Source: Henricia sp. BOLD:AAB3569
Lineage: Eukaryota > Echinodermata > Asteroidea > Spinulosida > Echinasteridae
Direction: 5' to 3'
DNA length: 64,000 bases
Assembly: GCA_037783545.1 (NCBI GenBank)
Contig: JBBELK010000216.1
Location: 1,054,001 to 1,118,000, forward strand
Position numbers and translations under genes: made by a program
Shown here: positions 12,201 through 23,115 of the stretch, in pieces
Position numbering within the stretch: position 1 is the stretch's first letter
Layout: each line of letters starts with the position of its first letter
Notes under the pieces: model-generated
What the model was told of the DNA's origin: nothing
Seen by the model: only the letters and a program-made list of their open reading frames with translations
The model's database searches: none

Positions 12201-13406
12201 GAATCACATTTCTTTGACAAATTTTAAAACATTTATTCTTAGATTTCTTTAAATAAAACCTAATTTAATCCGTCCAAAGTGTGTTCCATTAATTGTTGAG
12301 AAAGGATGTACCTTGAATTAATAACGATAAATTATTCTCAATTCAAGATTTTAAGAAAACATGATCGAACAAAACTTTCATTTGTTTGGCAGACAAGAAT
12401 GAACTGGCTTCACAAGAGGCAACCAGGTGCTTATTATAATAAATTTCTATAAATTTGCATATGTAATTAATGCCTCATTTGCATACAGAGCACATTAATC
12501 TTCCCCCTGCTAAACATATCAACTTGCCGGTTTTTGGAAAATTTTACGATTCACTGTCTTGTCTCTGTGAATTTACATATCATTTTTTAACACCACTAAC
12601 ATTGCATTTGTTTTTATTGAAGATTAACACTTTGTAATTTTCTTTAACATGTTCTTCCAAATACTTACATGCAGAACACATACTCGGGTAAATATTGTTA
12701 TTCTTCAAAATGCATGATTCCCAACGGAACTTTTTGTATGGACATTTTTAATGTCTTCCTTCCATGGACAATGTACTAAAGAACGAAAGGTTTTACAAGT
12801 TTAAAGTTTTATCTAGTTTGATAAACGGGAGAAATTGAAATCAGGGTTGACATCTGAAGGTTTCTATGGCAACAGTATTCAATTCAGTTTTCTTACATGG
12901 GTCTTTGCTAAGCCTCATAACATGGTGATTTGGTCTCGGCACTATATATACTGCTCACAAAAAAAATGACTCAAAATTTTCACAATATTTCAATTTTTTC
13001 AGCTTCAATTTTACTGTAAAGAACGGACACACAAAAATTCAAGGCCGAAAAAAGTTTTGGGAAAATTTTTGTTTGATCCTTACTTTTCTGTGAGCAGTGT
13101 ATATTCTTTGCATGCTAACTATTTTAGGGGACACACGCTTGCCCCTATGTGTTGTGCATTGTCACTTTTTAAAAATCTGAACATGCTCCTTTAAATAAAC
13201 AAACTTGCCCACCAACATGGCTGGCGGTGCAAAGATTCTATACCTTGAACTTTGCTACCATTGTGTAAGGTGAAGGGCATGAAAACTTCCTATATTCTCA
13301 TTTATTCCTTCAGAAAATCAAAAAGGGCAGCAAGGCCATGGTCTCACACATCTTTCCTCCACTTACTATTAAACCTCCTCTCCAGTCACTGAACCATTGC
13401 GGGTAG
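9253..13406 (+). CDS. PLPPR: Phospholipid phosphatase-related protein (PLPPR family), paralogue 2, catalytically degenerate
   Basis: Homologue of the minus-strand gene at 914-4693. Exons: 9253-9501, 9753-9882, 10172-10349, 10885-10942, 11296-11472, 11921-12058, 13314-13406. All junctions are AG/GT, total 1023 nt, 340 aa. Exons 4 (58 nt) and 5 (177 nt) match the paralogue in length, and all intron phases agree (0,1,0,0,0,0 pattern with exon 3 ending in phase 2). Conserved blocks: FRFVGIFALGGFVTWI, GYPAPYFFSVC, RQSFPSLFAALSAYAAVF, WNDVIAGWLLGG. C1 lacks K/R, C2 has Phe193 for His, and C3 has Gln239 and Ser245 for Arg and His, with only Asp249 left. It should have no phosphatase activity, like vertebrate PLPPRs. 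The last exon is uncertain. 13314-13406 has the better pyrimidine tract, but 12393-12452 (ACAAGAATG...TAA) is also in phase and would give 329 aa. Confidence 0.88.
10543..10830. repeat. MITE-like element with TTCGAT-rich interior in PLPPR-2 intron 3
   Basis: The left end (ccctgttcacagtcatgaac, aaaattgcttgattt) is an imperfect inverted copy of the right end (cgaagcaatattgtcctatc, ttgtgagcaggg). The interior is rich in ttcgat/atcgaa words. Termini are imperfect, so the boundaries are approximate. Confidence 0.5.
12943..13105. repeat. Short Tc1-type MITE (tatactgctcacaaaa termini)
   Basis: Termini atatactgctcacaaaaa and tttctgtgagcagtgtatat are inverted copies about 160 bp apart. The interior is AT-rich. 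It lies in the last intron of PLPPR paralogue 2, between the two competing last exons. The ctcacaa core is shared with the element at 27,864-28,076. Confidence 0.75.
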
Positions 13407-16400
13407 CTCGCCAACAATCCAACAAGCAGCACGGAGTCTTTACATACGATGGGGTCAGAGGTCGTGCGGGAACGACCGTAACTGGCGGCCAACGTGCGAT
13501 AATACGACCAATGCCAAGATCTAACAGCAGCTCTGCAATGGGAACTAACTACTTTTGATGCTCATGGTTGGTTACCAACTGTAAGCATTCTCATTGGAGG
13601 AAAAAAAAAACGGCAAGTACATGTAGGCATATACTTTTGACACAAGTGCACATGCAATATAATTCCCTGCTCAGTTTTTGGAAATGTACATCATTTGTCA
13701 GTTTAGGGGCTGTCCAAAGTTGTCAACATTTGCGTAGTTCACAAAACGTAGTATTTTTCAAGACCACCCCTCCCCGAAATACTAATCAACATTTGTCTGT
13801 CAGTACCATGAGGTGTCAACATTTTACAGTGCATTTAAAGTCCTACGCTGCCCTCCCTTCCCCATGTAGAATCGTAAAAATATTAATGTCTTTTGAACAA
13901 GGTTAAAAATAATGTATTGACAGTGTATTTTGATTCATTTGCTTTTCAGAGTCTTTGCTGAGGAAACCAGTGCCGTATCGTCATAAGGCTGGAACCTATT
14001 TTTAGTGAAGTGTACATAAGGAGTAACACTTTTGTATTATTTTAAAAGTATATTTTACCTTTTCTGTCACTTTGTTTTATACTGTATAGGGTCAATCATG
14101 ATTTTAGAGTTTAATAATATAATACGTTTCTTCAGGTACAAAGCTAAAAACTAAAATTTGGATTAGTCAATTGAACAAATTAACTTTGAAAAGCTAACAA
14201 AAATATACAAATTACAAAATCGTGTCAAGACCGATTGTGACAGAATTTTCACATCACTGCATTTTAGGTTTATTAATCTCCATATACAGGTACATAATAC
14301 ACTTATAAACACTGTTTTAGTTAATTATTGTAATCAGACATAGTACTTGATACGTGTGTATTTCACATTTAACGTTTTTACTAAATACATGGAGTAAGCC
14401 TAATAGAAAAAGATTGTGTGTATAATCTGTATACATGTACAAAGAAAAGGTAATAAAAAAATCCTAAGCTTTCTTGTTATAGCTGAAGGAAAAAAGAAAT
14501 TGCTTTATTAATAAAGTGGACATTTTTTTTGACTCGCTCTATTGTTTGGCATGCCATAAATGAACCCCCAACCTTTACGCAAGATAATTACATATTGGAT
14601 GGCTTTGAGGGTAATATGAGAATATACATGACGAGTGCGGTATATTCTCATTTATTTTGTAGGATTTCTGCAAGGTTTGATGTTAAAACCTTCAGTTCAA
14701 ACGTTTACAAATGCATGCACATATTGCATTTATTACTGCAAGCACATCGGATTGGGGGCTCTGTGCTGCACGGTATCCGCAAAAGCATTAATTTATGTAA
14801 TAACTGTACTAATGTTTTGCCACAAACATAAGAATGACCTAATTAGTTCTGAACAAATTTAAATTTTCCCAATCTTTATATGCATTTAGATTTATAAAAC
14901 ACCAATGCGAAGGGAAATTTAAGCCTGCACTTTAAAAAGCCCTTAATTTATGACCAGTGTTTTTAACCCTGAAGCTCACCCACATTTATAAGCGTTCCAA
15001 CTGCAGGAGTTTGTTTAAACACTTTCTTGACAATGTTGGCAGTTACTCTACAATCAAAAGATTTCACACCAAGCCTTTTAGGGCTAACACAATACAGGGG
15101 ATAGCTAACTCAGCTAGCTCACAATAGGCATCATTTTGTACAACAATGCTATTAACACAATGCCACAATATAGACATCTTTAAGCCATACCCTAAAATGG
15201 ACAGTCGGGCTACTGGTACTTGAGCATTAACTGCACTTTATTTCAAATTGTAACAATTTTGGTTAAAAGTTTGTAAAATTTGATGAAATGCACCAAAGCC
15301 CACAATGCCCAGTAGTTATTTGAGGTACAAAAAATGTATGCATGGGAATTCATCTCTATTCAATCCGAGGTGAAAATCATGCCCGTGATCTGAAAATTGC
15401 TGCCCGCATCCTAAAATCATCTGTAGGCCCTTGGCTATTCTGAAATAGTAAAAACTTATAACTAAGCGTATACAGTTTTCTAGACATGTCATGTATTGAT
15501 TGCTTTCCGGTGACGTCACCCCTTCCATCCACCATTTTGGTGGGCATTTTTCATGACCCACGTGGCTCAAATAATAGCCGGCGAAAAGCGCATTGGTCGC
15601 ACTTACCTCTGTTGCTTGACCTTGCTTTAAATTGTTGCGCCATGGCTGTTGTATCGAGAAAGATAAAAACGCATTTCTTCAGGCTAAAAATCGCGATCAA
15701 CTAAAAGCACTTTCGTTTTTACAAGCCGAGTGCATGCTCAATAATTTGAACGTATCACAACGCCCGTGTGCGGCATCTTCGAATGAAAATATGCTGGCGA
15801 GTATTTTTTACGCGTATTCATGTGCGTCTATTGGCGCGCGCGTGTACGCGCGTGACTGTTGCCAACCACACATTCCCGGATGTTCTACGTCATCGAAAGC
15901 AATCAATTGTTAAACTACAATTAAACGATGTTAAGCATTATAATTGTTTTGATAGACACTATCATGTTAACAATGGAATGTTTAAATATGAATTAAAGGC
16001 ATATTTTCAGTATTTTCAAATAACATATTGTTCCAAACAATCCACAATGGGAGGATATGGGGCAAACAAGATGCAAGTTTTAAACTCTGATAACATGCCA
16101 AACTTTCATAAATATATAAATTCTCATTGATAGATTCTCTGAATGGGCACCTTATTGCAATCATCAATATGAATATGCAAATATGCATATTTTATTCAAA
16201 TTTCCACCTTGAGTGCCGACAGTATACCTTTAAACTGTTAAATCTGTAAGACAATAATACAATATGTACATCAAAATTGTCACTTTGTATTTCTAATGAC
16301 ATACCTTTTATGTGATTGCCAAGCAAAGAATTATAAGAGAATCCTTAGAGCATGTATGAGGAATTGAACTCACGTTGATGCCTGGAAGTCCGTAGATTCG

Positions 16401-16948
16401 ACTTGGATGGCGGGTGCTTTATTCTGCTTTGAATTTAAATGAACTGCTCTGTAATGCAAAATATAAACCATTGATAAGTATTAGCTGTGATAATGTCATA
16501 GGTAAAAAAGAAACATGGCACATTTTAAGTCAAGAGCTCCTTTTTGCAATCGAGACAATTATTTTACAAATGCTTTTCTCAGAAGAAATAACAGTAACTT
16601 CTTCTAAGATAACTTAAACTCTGAGCAGGTTACAGTCTGACAACATAAAATGTGATGTCCATTATGTCTTGGGTCTATTAATCGAAACTATAGGCGAGTC
16701 ATCCCAGCTATGTTGGAAACATAACACTTGGAAACTAGGTATGAATTCCGTTCACTGGTCGCCACTGAGACATCGTGTATGGAAACATGGCAGAAAAAGT
16801 GTTTTCAAGGAAATTGTTGAATGTTTTTCATTCCTAAAATCACCCTCCTTTAAAATATTAACACGTTTTGGTGGTTATTATAAGGAGAATATGTTGCGAC
16901 CAGTGAACAGAATTCCTTCTGGAAACTAGATCGCCGTTAAGATGTGAT
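13407..16948. other. Non-coding region between PLPPR paralogue 2 and ATP6V0B
   Basis: No convincing exon. Part of 13,685-13,880 (opening ggggctgtccaaagttgtca) recurs at 17,640-17,830, so it is a dispersed repeat. About 16,745-16,900 (attccgttcactggtcgcc ... ggtggttattataagg) recurs inverted near 38,440-38,510. A CpG-rich patch at 15,480-15,900 contains a palindromic CRE-type site (tgacgtca, 15,512-15,519). The 3' UTR and last codons of ATP6V0B probably fall in the right half. Confidence 0.5.
13685..13880 (+). repeat. Dispersed repeat, copy 1 (gtccaaagttgtcaacattt)
   Basis: Shares the ordered blocks gtcaacattt, agtatttttcaagaccacccc, accatgaggtgtcaacattttacagtgcat and aaagtcct with 17,640-17,830, at roughly the same spacing. 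No coding potential or clear terminal repeats were seen. Confidence 0.6.
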
Positions 16949-16969
16949 TTAAAGCCCTATTTTCCTTAC

Positions 16970-19900
16970 CTGCAGAATGCCTATGATAACACCAAACAGT
17001 CCAATAGCGCTGCCAAAAATCTCAATGATGAGCACTTTGACAAAGAGACTTGGGTTTTGAGCATCGGCGAGCGCCGCTCCGCTACCAACGATTCCAACGC
17101 ATATGCCGCAAAATAGATTGGAGAAGCCCACGGTCAGACCGGCTGTAAACATAGCGTAGCCTGAAAAACAAAAAACCATAATTACATGCTCAGAGTTCAA
17201 CTTTAAAGGCAGAGGCTCGTCATTGCGTGGAGGCCAAATTCGTGCCACGAAATACGCAACTCCATGCCTTTGCTATGGAACTGCATATTTCGTGGCATGA
17301 ATTTGGCCTCACGCGCGCATTGACGAGCCTGTGCCTTTAAAACCGCTTGAGCTTTTTGCTGTGATACTGTTACACCCTCATAGCTTAAAATACTTGAGAA
17401 TTTGCACAAACATGTATGAGTGTGTTTCTACATACACATTACTATTATATTATATATTACCTGCTAAATAGTTGTTAGCTAGTGTTTTTTTATCGACGGT
17501 TGCCGGGTCGTACTGCTCCAGGTTATTAGCGATGACAATGGCAAGTATAATGCCATAAATAGCAACGGCTTCGCAGAAGATAATACTAGAAGGAGAGGAA
17601 TAATACGCATAAGATTAGAGAGAGACTGTAGGCTTTAGGGGCGGTCCGAAGCTGTCAACATTTTCAGTTCTACAGAGAGTAGTATTTTTCAAGACAACCC
17701 CCCTCCCTCCACCTGAATTACTACTTTTTTTGTCACTACCATGAAATGCCAACATTTTACAGTGCATGTAAAGTCCTGCGCGACACTCCACTCCCCTCAG
17801 AAACGTAAAGGTTTTGACAACTTGGACGATACCTTAGGCACGAGGGCCTGGGCCAACTTTGGACATGGTCTTACTAAGATGGTTAGTGGTACCTCCCACT
17901 AACATCACAAATTTGTAGTGATGATGGATGGGGTGGGGGTCACATGAATGGCCATTGTAAATTGGATAACAGAGTTATCTTGTGTTGGGTACAATTACAT
18001 GTGAACTGGTTTGTTTCTAAAATATTTATTTTGCAAGAAAAAATACCAATGCTGTAGTTTTTATTAATGGTAGATTATCAGTTTGAATTTCAGTTGGTAG
18101 TTGTTCCTCAGTCAAACTGATCCAGAAGCTTTTAAGCCCCCCCCCCCCCACCCCCCCCCCGAAATGTTCATTAACCAATGTTTTCGAAGGACAATGGTGA
18201 TCTTTGTAGTCTTTTGGTAATCCAAACAATCTAATGATTGTGCGCACTTTGAAGTTGCTAGACTTTGTACATGGGCGGGGCTTATACTAGATTGGTCTAT
18301 TTTCCCAGACTTGTTTTCACAGCTACATTACATCTAAGATGTTGCTTCATATTTTTGAAAGTAAGATGTCATACAAGTACCCTGTTTGCCAAACAGGAAC
18401 CGGTTCTTAAAGTAGACATTCGTATCCGGGTACCCGGATACTCGTCACAGGCTTAGCATGATTAGCCTCACCTGATAAGGTTTTTCGTTCTGATCCTCGG
18501 TGCTTTTACTCCACCACCGATTATACTTGATCCTGTCGTGAATATTCCCCTGGTATAAACAAAAAAGACAATCTTTCTGAATTTCATATGAATTTAATAT
18601 ACAAATTCAATTTTGAAAATGCAACCACAGGCTTGCAGGATCTCAACTACATTTTTACAGTCAGGAGTACCATTGGTATCATCATAAATGCAAAAGATTG
18701 TCTTCAATTTGAAATGGTTGTAGTGATACGTAGACTAGAATATTCCTGATGCAAACTGAGCACGCTATATATGACGTTTTTATCAGTGTTTTGGGGAAAA
18801 AAAACTCAAATACATGTACACTGGAAAAGATCAACGATTCCTTATTGAAGTTTATAACTTGCAAACTTCCAGAGAAACCAACATGAATATCAATGGAATA
18901 ATTTGCAGTTTGGACTTGCATAAATAGACCTTATGCATGGCGGCCATGAAAGAGGGCAGGTTTTCATATATTTAAATGTTGTGACAATAGATCCACAAAG
19001 TGCCTACTCGTGCATGACGCACTGTGACATTGTGACTGCCCTCTGTCATGGCCGCCGTGCATAAGGTCTATTGCAGGAACAATGTTTCCAGGATGTTCAA
19101 ATGCTTACCACGCAGCTCCGACAACAGACAATGCTATTGAGAAAGCAACTCCAAAGTTGCTCCACATAACAGGAGAAACTGACAGTAAGAACCTGTCGAA
19201 AGAAATGGCATAAAAATGTTAACTCATTATACTCATGCACTGGCAAACTAAACATAAAATGCTCTACATACCGATGACGTAATTCACTACCATAGCATTT
19301 TTATCAACAAACAAGTATTTTTAAATGGTTTAAAGGTCATAATAAGACAATTATTCAGTGTCGGGGTACAGAATTATTTAGAGTTTCCGTGGGTGATACT
19401 ATATACCGGAAAACACCGGAAAATACCGGAAAACACCGGAAAACTCACCGGAAAACACCGGAAAACATACTAAATACCGGAAAACACTAAATACCGGAAA
19501 ACACCGAAAAACACCGGAAAACATACTAAATACCGGAAAACACACTAAATACCGGAAAACACCGGAAAACACACTAAATACCGGAAAACACCGGAAAACA
19601 CACTAAATACCGGAAAACACACTAAATACCGGAAAACACCCGAAAACACTTATAACACCACCCCCACAACCTAAAGAAAACACCATAAAAATACTGTTTT
19701 CCGGTGTTTTCCGGTATTTAGTATGTTTTCCGGTATTTAGTATGTTTTCCGGTGTTTTCTGGTGTTTTCCGGTAAATAGTACTACCGGTTTCCGTAACCA
19801 TTCAACAAAATTTAAACATGTTTAAGAAAAGAGGAATTCAAAGAAAATACCACATTCATTACACGTCTAGTGTCTTGTTGTAATGACACAAATCACAGAA

Positions 19901-20173
19901 ACTTACCATCCAAAATCGAGCCTGTATATCGTGTCTGTCAGGATATATGCAAAAACTGCCAAGAAAGTGAGAAAAAAAACATGGTTCAGTGTGAGTGATA
20001 ATTATTTTAAATTGGCAATTGCACAAATGCAAAATAGACAACACGTAAAAATGCCCGGAGATGAGCGTAATGAAATAACACACGAACTATTTTTTTGTTC
20101 ACATTTTTTACTTACATATTCCGACAGAAAACACAAAAAGGGCCAATGTTGTGGCATATGTAGCATACCCCAT
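16970..20173 (-). CDS. ATP6V0B: V-type proton ATPase 21 kDa proteolipid subunit c'' (3' end incomplete)
   Basis: Subunit c'' of the membrane V0 rotor, which carries protons in acidic organelles and plasma membranes. Minus-strand exons: 20173-20116, 19955-19907, 19192-19109, 18549-18472, 17585-17461, 17160-16970. All have AG/GT borders and phases 1,2,2,2,1,0, giving 585 nt, 195 codons. Human c'' has 205 residues, so about ten C-terminal residues are missing. The ion-binding glutamate is Glu95 in the [20 protein letters not shown] helix. Other family signatures are [68 protein letters not shown] and [17 protein letters not shown]. The first exon starts [10 protein letters not shown]. After ILQ the sequence is a good donor (gtaagg), but reading straight on gives VRKIGL and a stop at 16,949. 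Either a short last exon lies unseen downstream, or this is an alternative end. Confidence 0.93.
17202..17342. repeat. Hairpin MITE, AAAGGCACAGGCTCGTCA family, copy 1
   Basis: A near-perfect palindrome of about 140 bp. The arms (tttaaaggcagaggctcgtc; gccaaattcgtgccacgaaa) pair with ttcgtggcatgaatttggc and gacgagcctgtgcctttaaa around a short centre (atgcctttgctat). It lies in the intron about 40 bp upstream of the acceptor of ATP6V0B exon 6. Other copies: 35,090-35,242, 60,963-61,109 and a half copy at 62,281-62,356. Confidence 0.9.
17640..17830 (+). repeat. Dispersed repeat, copy 2 (gtccgaagctgtcaacattt)
   Basis: Second copy of the repeat at 13,685-13,880, in the same orientation. It lies within ATP6V0B intron 4. 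Confidence 0.6.
18137..18161. repeat. Poly-C simple repeat
   Basis: Two cytosine runs separated by one adenine, in ATP6V0B intron 4. Low complexity. Confidence 0.85.
18923..19072. repeat. MITE with aatagaccttatgca termini
   Basis: Left end aatagaccttatgcatggcg and gccatgaaagagggcag are inverted at the right end (ctgccctctgtcatggc, cgccgtgcataaggtctatt). About 150 bp long, in ATP6V0B intron 3. Partial internal dissimilarity shows it is not recent. Confidence 0.85.
19400..19785. repeat. ACCGGAAAAC satellite with an inverted second arm
   Basis: From 19,400 to about 19,650 the sequence is built from ccggaaaaca and ccggaaaacactaaata units (about 20 copies). After a short spacer the same units recur inverted (gttttccggtatttagta) from about 19,697 to 19,785. 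The whole forms a large cruciform-capable array in ATP6V0B intron 2. Both outer borders carry an accggt/ccggt and 'actat' or 'atagt' word (gatactatataccgg / ccggtaaatagtactaccgg). Confidence 0.9.
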
Positions 20174-20400
20174 TGTGACTTTCGCGTATTAACACGCACT
20201 AACTGTGAAGAATTTAAGGAAATGTTCGCATTCTCAACTCGCTTTCTGCTGAACCGGACCGTACGACTGCAGCTAGCGCAGCCCGTAAATCAGACTGATA
20301 CCGAGAGCAAGATTTGAGTCACTTCCTGCCTACGGAAATAACAGTTGTAGTCTGGGAACCAGTCACTGTAAAACTCGTGATGTGACGTCGGAATTTATAA
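20174..20400 (-). promoter_or_regulatory. Putative ATP6V0B promoter
   Basis: DNA upstream of the ATP6V0B start is less AT-rich and TATA-less. It carries an ETS/GABP-type site (caggaagtga on the minus strand, 20,328-20,319) and a CRE-like tgacgtcg at 20,383-20,390. Both are typical of housekeeping and V-ATPase promoters. The exact start of transcription cannot be seen. Confidence 0.4.
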
Positions 20401-21054
20401 TTAGATCATCAACATCAAACCGTATGCGTGCGGCAAAGCTGTCCTGCTGACAAAATTAATTAATTATGCATAATTAAGGGAAATACATGTATTGAGCTCT
20501 GTTTCAGTCAACTTTCAACTTTTCGCAGTGTTATTTCGGTTAAAGGTTAAATAGGCATATACCATGGCATGGCATATACTTACATTCGAATTTATAAATT
20601 ACATGTAATCCAATTTCACTGACTTAATTGCTGCAAATGACTCAGATGTTTTAATTAGAGGGCAATTAATTAACCGTAATTAATTCAATTAATGGGATAT
20701 CGAAATCGTTAAACTGGCTCTAGATTTCATTTAGAAATTAAATGAAACAATTTATATTGCCATCCCAGGCAACTGCATGTTTTTACAAAGTTGCCTTTTT
20801 AAATTAAAAAAAACCTGAAGAAATAGAAACTGGGAATTTCACATACCAGGCTGCACTTAATAAATCAGTTTTCCACTTTTCAATTTCTCAATGAATATTG
20901 TTCTTGGTTTAACATTCTATTTCCGTTTCAATTTTTTAAACATAATTTTTAAGAATAGACACCGTTTTCCCTGCAATTAATTCATTTTTAAACTAAGAGA
21001 GGAATGTTTTTCCAGTCGTTTAATAAACCCAAAACGTGACGTCAGTTAATTTTT

Positions 21055-21264
21055 GGGGCCAATTTCATAAAGATGTTTAGCAAAACAATTTGCTTAATCA
21101 AAAATTTGTTTGCTTTATAAAAATGGGTTATCAGTCAAAATATTATGTGATATGTGTTTACAGTTGACTGGTGTTCTGCTATTCTTGCTAAAAACACAAG
21201 TTTGCAAACAATTTTGACTATTAAACTATTTTTATAAAGCAAACAAATTTATGAAATTGGCCCC
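21055..21264. repeat. MITE, GGGGCCAATTTCAT family, copy 1
   Basis: Termini ggggccaatttcataaag and atgaaattggcccc are inverted. Subterminal arms (tttgtttgctttataaaaat and atttttataaagcaaacaaa) extend the pairing. Related copies: 26,449-26,690, 47,494-47,726 and 54,121-54,394. Confidence 0.88.
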
Positions 21265-22209
21265 AGGCTTCCCGAGACTCATCAGTAGAAATTCACACAA
21301 TTAAACAAAGGTCTATTCTACCTATAGAATAAAACACACAAGGAAAACAATTGGTCTTATGTTTAAATTTTATTAAAATATACGAATCTAATATGTGGAA
21401 CATTGCCAAGAAGCCGAACTGCTCTCATAAATTTGCATGCACATTTTCGTTTTCTTGTATTTTCTACTACTTCCATATTGCTTTAAGGAATGTTTTATCA
21501 TCGAATTTAACTTCATGTAAAGTTTTGAACAGTATTAAAGCAGTATGATGAACGTTACATTTGCAATTTAAAAAATCCCATTATATCTTCTTTTTTTTAA
21601 AATCTATTGATTAAAAAAAAGCATTATTTTTTTCTCAAATATAAAAGTGAATTTGAAAACTCTAAAAAATGCCAAATTTACATGTCACAACTCCAACCTC
21701 CATGCTTTGCATATTTATAAAATTTAAAAAAAAATCATGAAAAATAGCCTTGTTATAAGGCTGGAAAAAATATGCAATCAATCATTTATTACATTTTGAG
21801 ATATTAACACATTTGATAAAATAAGATGATAAGACACACTTTGGTTATAGAAAATAAGGAACATTGTCTTTGGCTTTAAATTTAAAATAGTTTTTTCCCT
21901 CAGCACTTAACTGCTGACATTTAACATCATGGTACAGTGTACCAGATTGATAATTAAGTCACAAAAGTTATCCAGGCCCAGGGGAAGAGACATTAAAATT
22001 GTAGCAATGAACAGCTGAATGCTAAAAATAATCTAGTCTTTCTGAAGAAAAAAAATAATACAAATGTTGACCTGAGTAACCATTTTGTTTACATGAAAAT
22101 AGGAAGTAAATAAAAATTCAAAATTCAATTGGCAATGCACACACTGTACAAAATTAATGTAGGTTCTAAAGTTGATTCCGAAGTATTGAAATTTTGCATG
22201 ATATTAACC

Positions 22210-22461
22210 AATAGACCGTATTCCTGAACGCGTGAGGGCGCTCGAACAAGGTGATTTGGGGGAAAATGTCCATAGACGACAGTAGAAAAGTGGGGGTACG
22301 TGCATATACGTACGTGGGGAAAAGTCGCGTACGCGGAGCGCGCAGGCCCGTGGCGCGCGCACAAATTTCCATTCAAAATAAACGTCTGTGTTCGAACATA
22401 ACGCGCGATGGGCGCGGATCACTTGACAGCGCCCTCACGCGTTCAGGAATACGGCCTATTT
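22210..22461. repeat. MITE with aatagaccgtattcctgaac termini
   Basis: About 250 bp. The left end aatagaccgtattcctgaac, gcgtgagggcgct pairs with the right end agcgccctcacgcgttcag, gaatacggcctatt. The interior is CpG-rich (tacgtacgtgg, gcgcgcgca), unlike the surrounding AT-rich DNA. Confidence 0.88.
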
Positions 22462-22679
22462 GCAAAATTCTAAATCAAATTAACTTGGACAAAGTAGGAT
22501 TTGGACCTTAGACCCCATAGTAGCGTACCAGCGCTGTACCAAATGAGGTATTCAGCCCTGTTATGTAGTTTGTTCTTTCCATGGTCGCTTATCATTTGCA
22601 ACAATCCATTTTTTCAGTTTTGCATTATGATTGAGCATGACTGGATGGAAGCAAACATTCGTTGGCTGGTGGGCATCAT

Positions 22680-23115
22680 TGCAGTCAGGTTACCAGCTGG
22701 CCGCCATGTTACCAGTTATATTAGACTCCTCTCAAGCCGTCATTCTGTCATACATTGTCTGTTGACATGCTTGGGTAGAGGCGGGACATTCGTAAACTGA
22801 CTGGCGTCACAATGGTCAGGCCACCAACTTAATCCCACATGCTCATTCTGTGACTTGACTGCTCGGATACCAGCTATCCTAGCCTCCTCTCAAGCCGTCA
22901 CTCTGTCATACATTGTCTGTTGACATGCTTAGGTAGAGACGGGACATTCGTAAACTGACTGGCGTCACAATGGTCAGGCCACCAACTTAATCCCACATGC
23001 TCATTCTGTGACTTGACTGCTCGGATACCAGCTATCCTAGCCTCCTCTCAAGCCGTCACTCTGTCATACATTGTCTGTTGACATGCTTGGGTAGAGACGG
23101 GACATTCGTTGACTA
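22680..23115. repeat. 158-bp tandem repeat, about 2.7 copies, overlapping the TTLL7 stop codon
   Basis: The marker ctcaagccgtca(c/t)tctgtc occurs at 22,731, 22,889 and 23,047. Copies 2 and 3 are nearly identical over the whole unit (acattgtctgttgacatgct ... cagctatcctagcctcct). The left copy is more diverged. The right-most copy contains the last codons and stop of TTLL7, so the downstream copies look like duplications of the end of its terminal exon. Confidence 0.85.

Larger units (their letters stand above)
20401..23063. other. Non-coding DNA between ATP6V0B and TTLL7
   Basis: The two genes are in the same orientation. The stretch holds two MITEs and the left copies of a 158-bp tandem repeat, listed separately, plus AT-rich unique-looking sequence. 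It should contain the TTLL7 3' UTR. No exon was recognised. Confidence 0.5.

Noticed and set aside
15316-15420. Minus-strand exon after a strong acceptor (ttttactatttcag) as the missing ATP6V0B last exon
   Set aside because: In phase it gives NSQGPTDDF..., with no resemblance to the conserved V0B tail, and it is longer than needed.
15490-15660. CRE-bearing CpG patch with a minus-strand start MAQQFKARSSNR and a gtaagt donor (15,604)
   Set aside because: No following exon continues the frame, and the nearest strong acceptor gives an immediate stop. Too weak to call a gene.
19400-19785. CRISPR-like regular repeats
   Set aside because: Units are 10-17 bp with no unique spacers, in a eukaryotic intron; this is a satellite.
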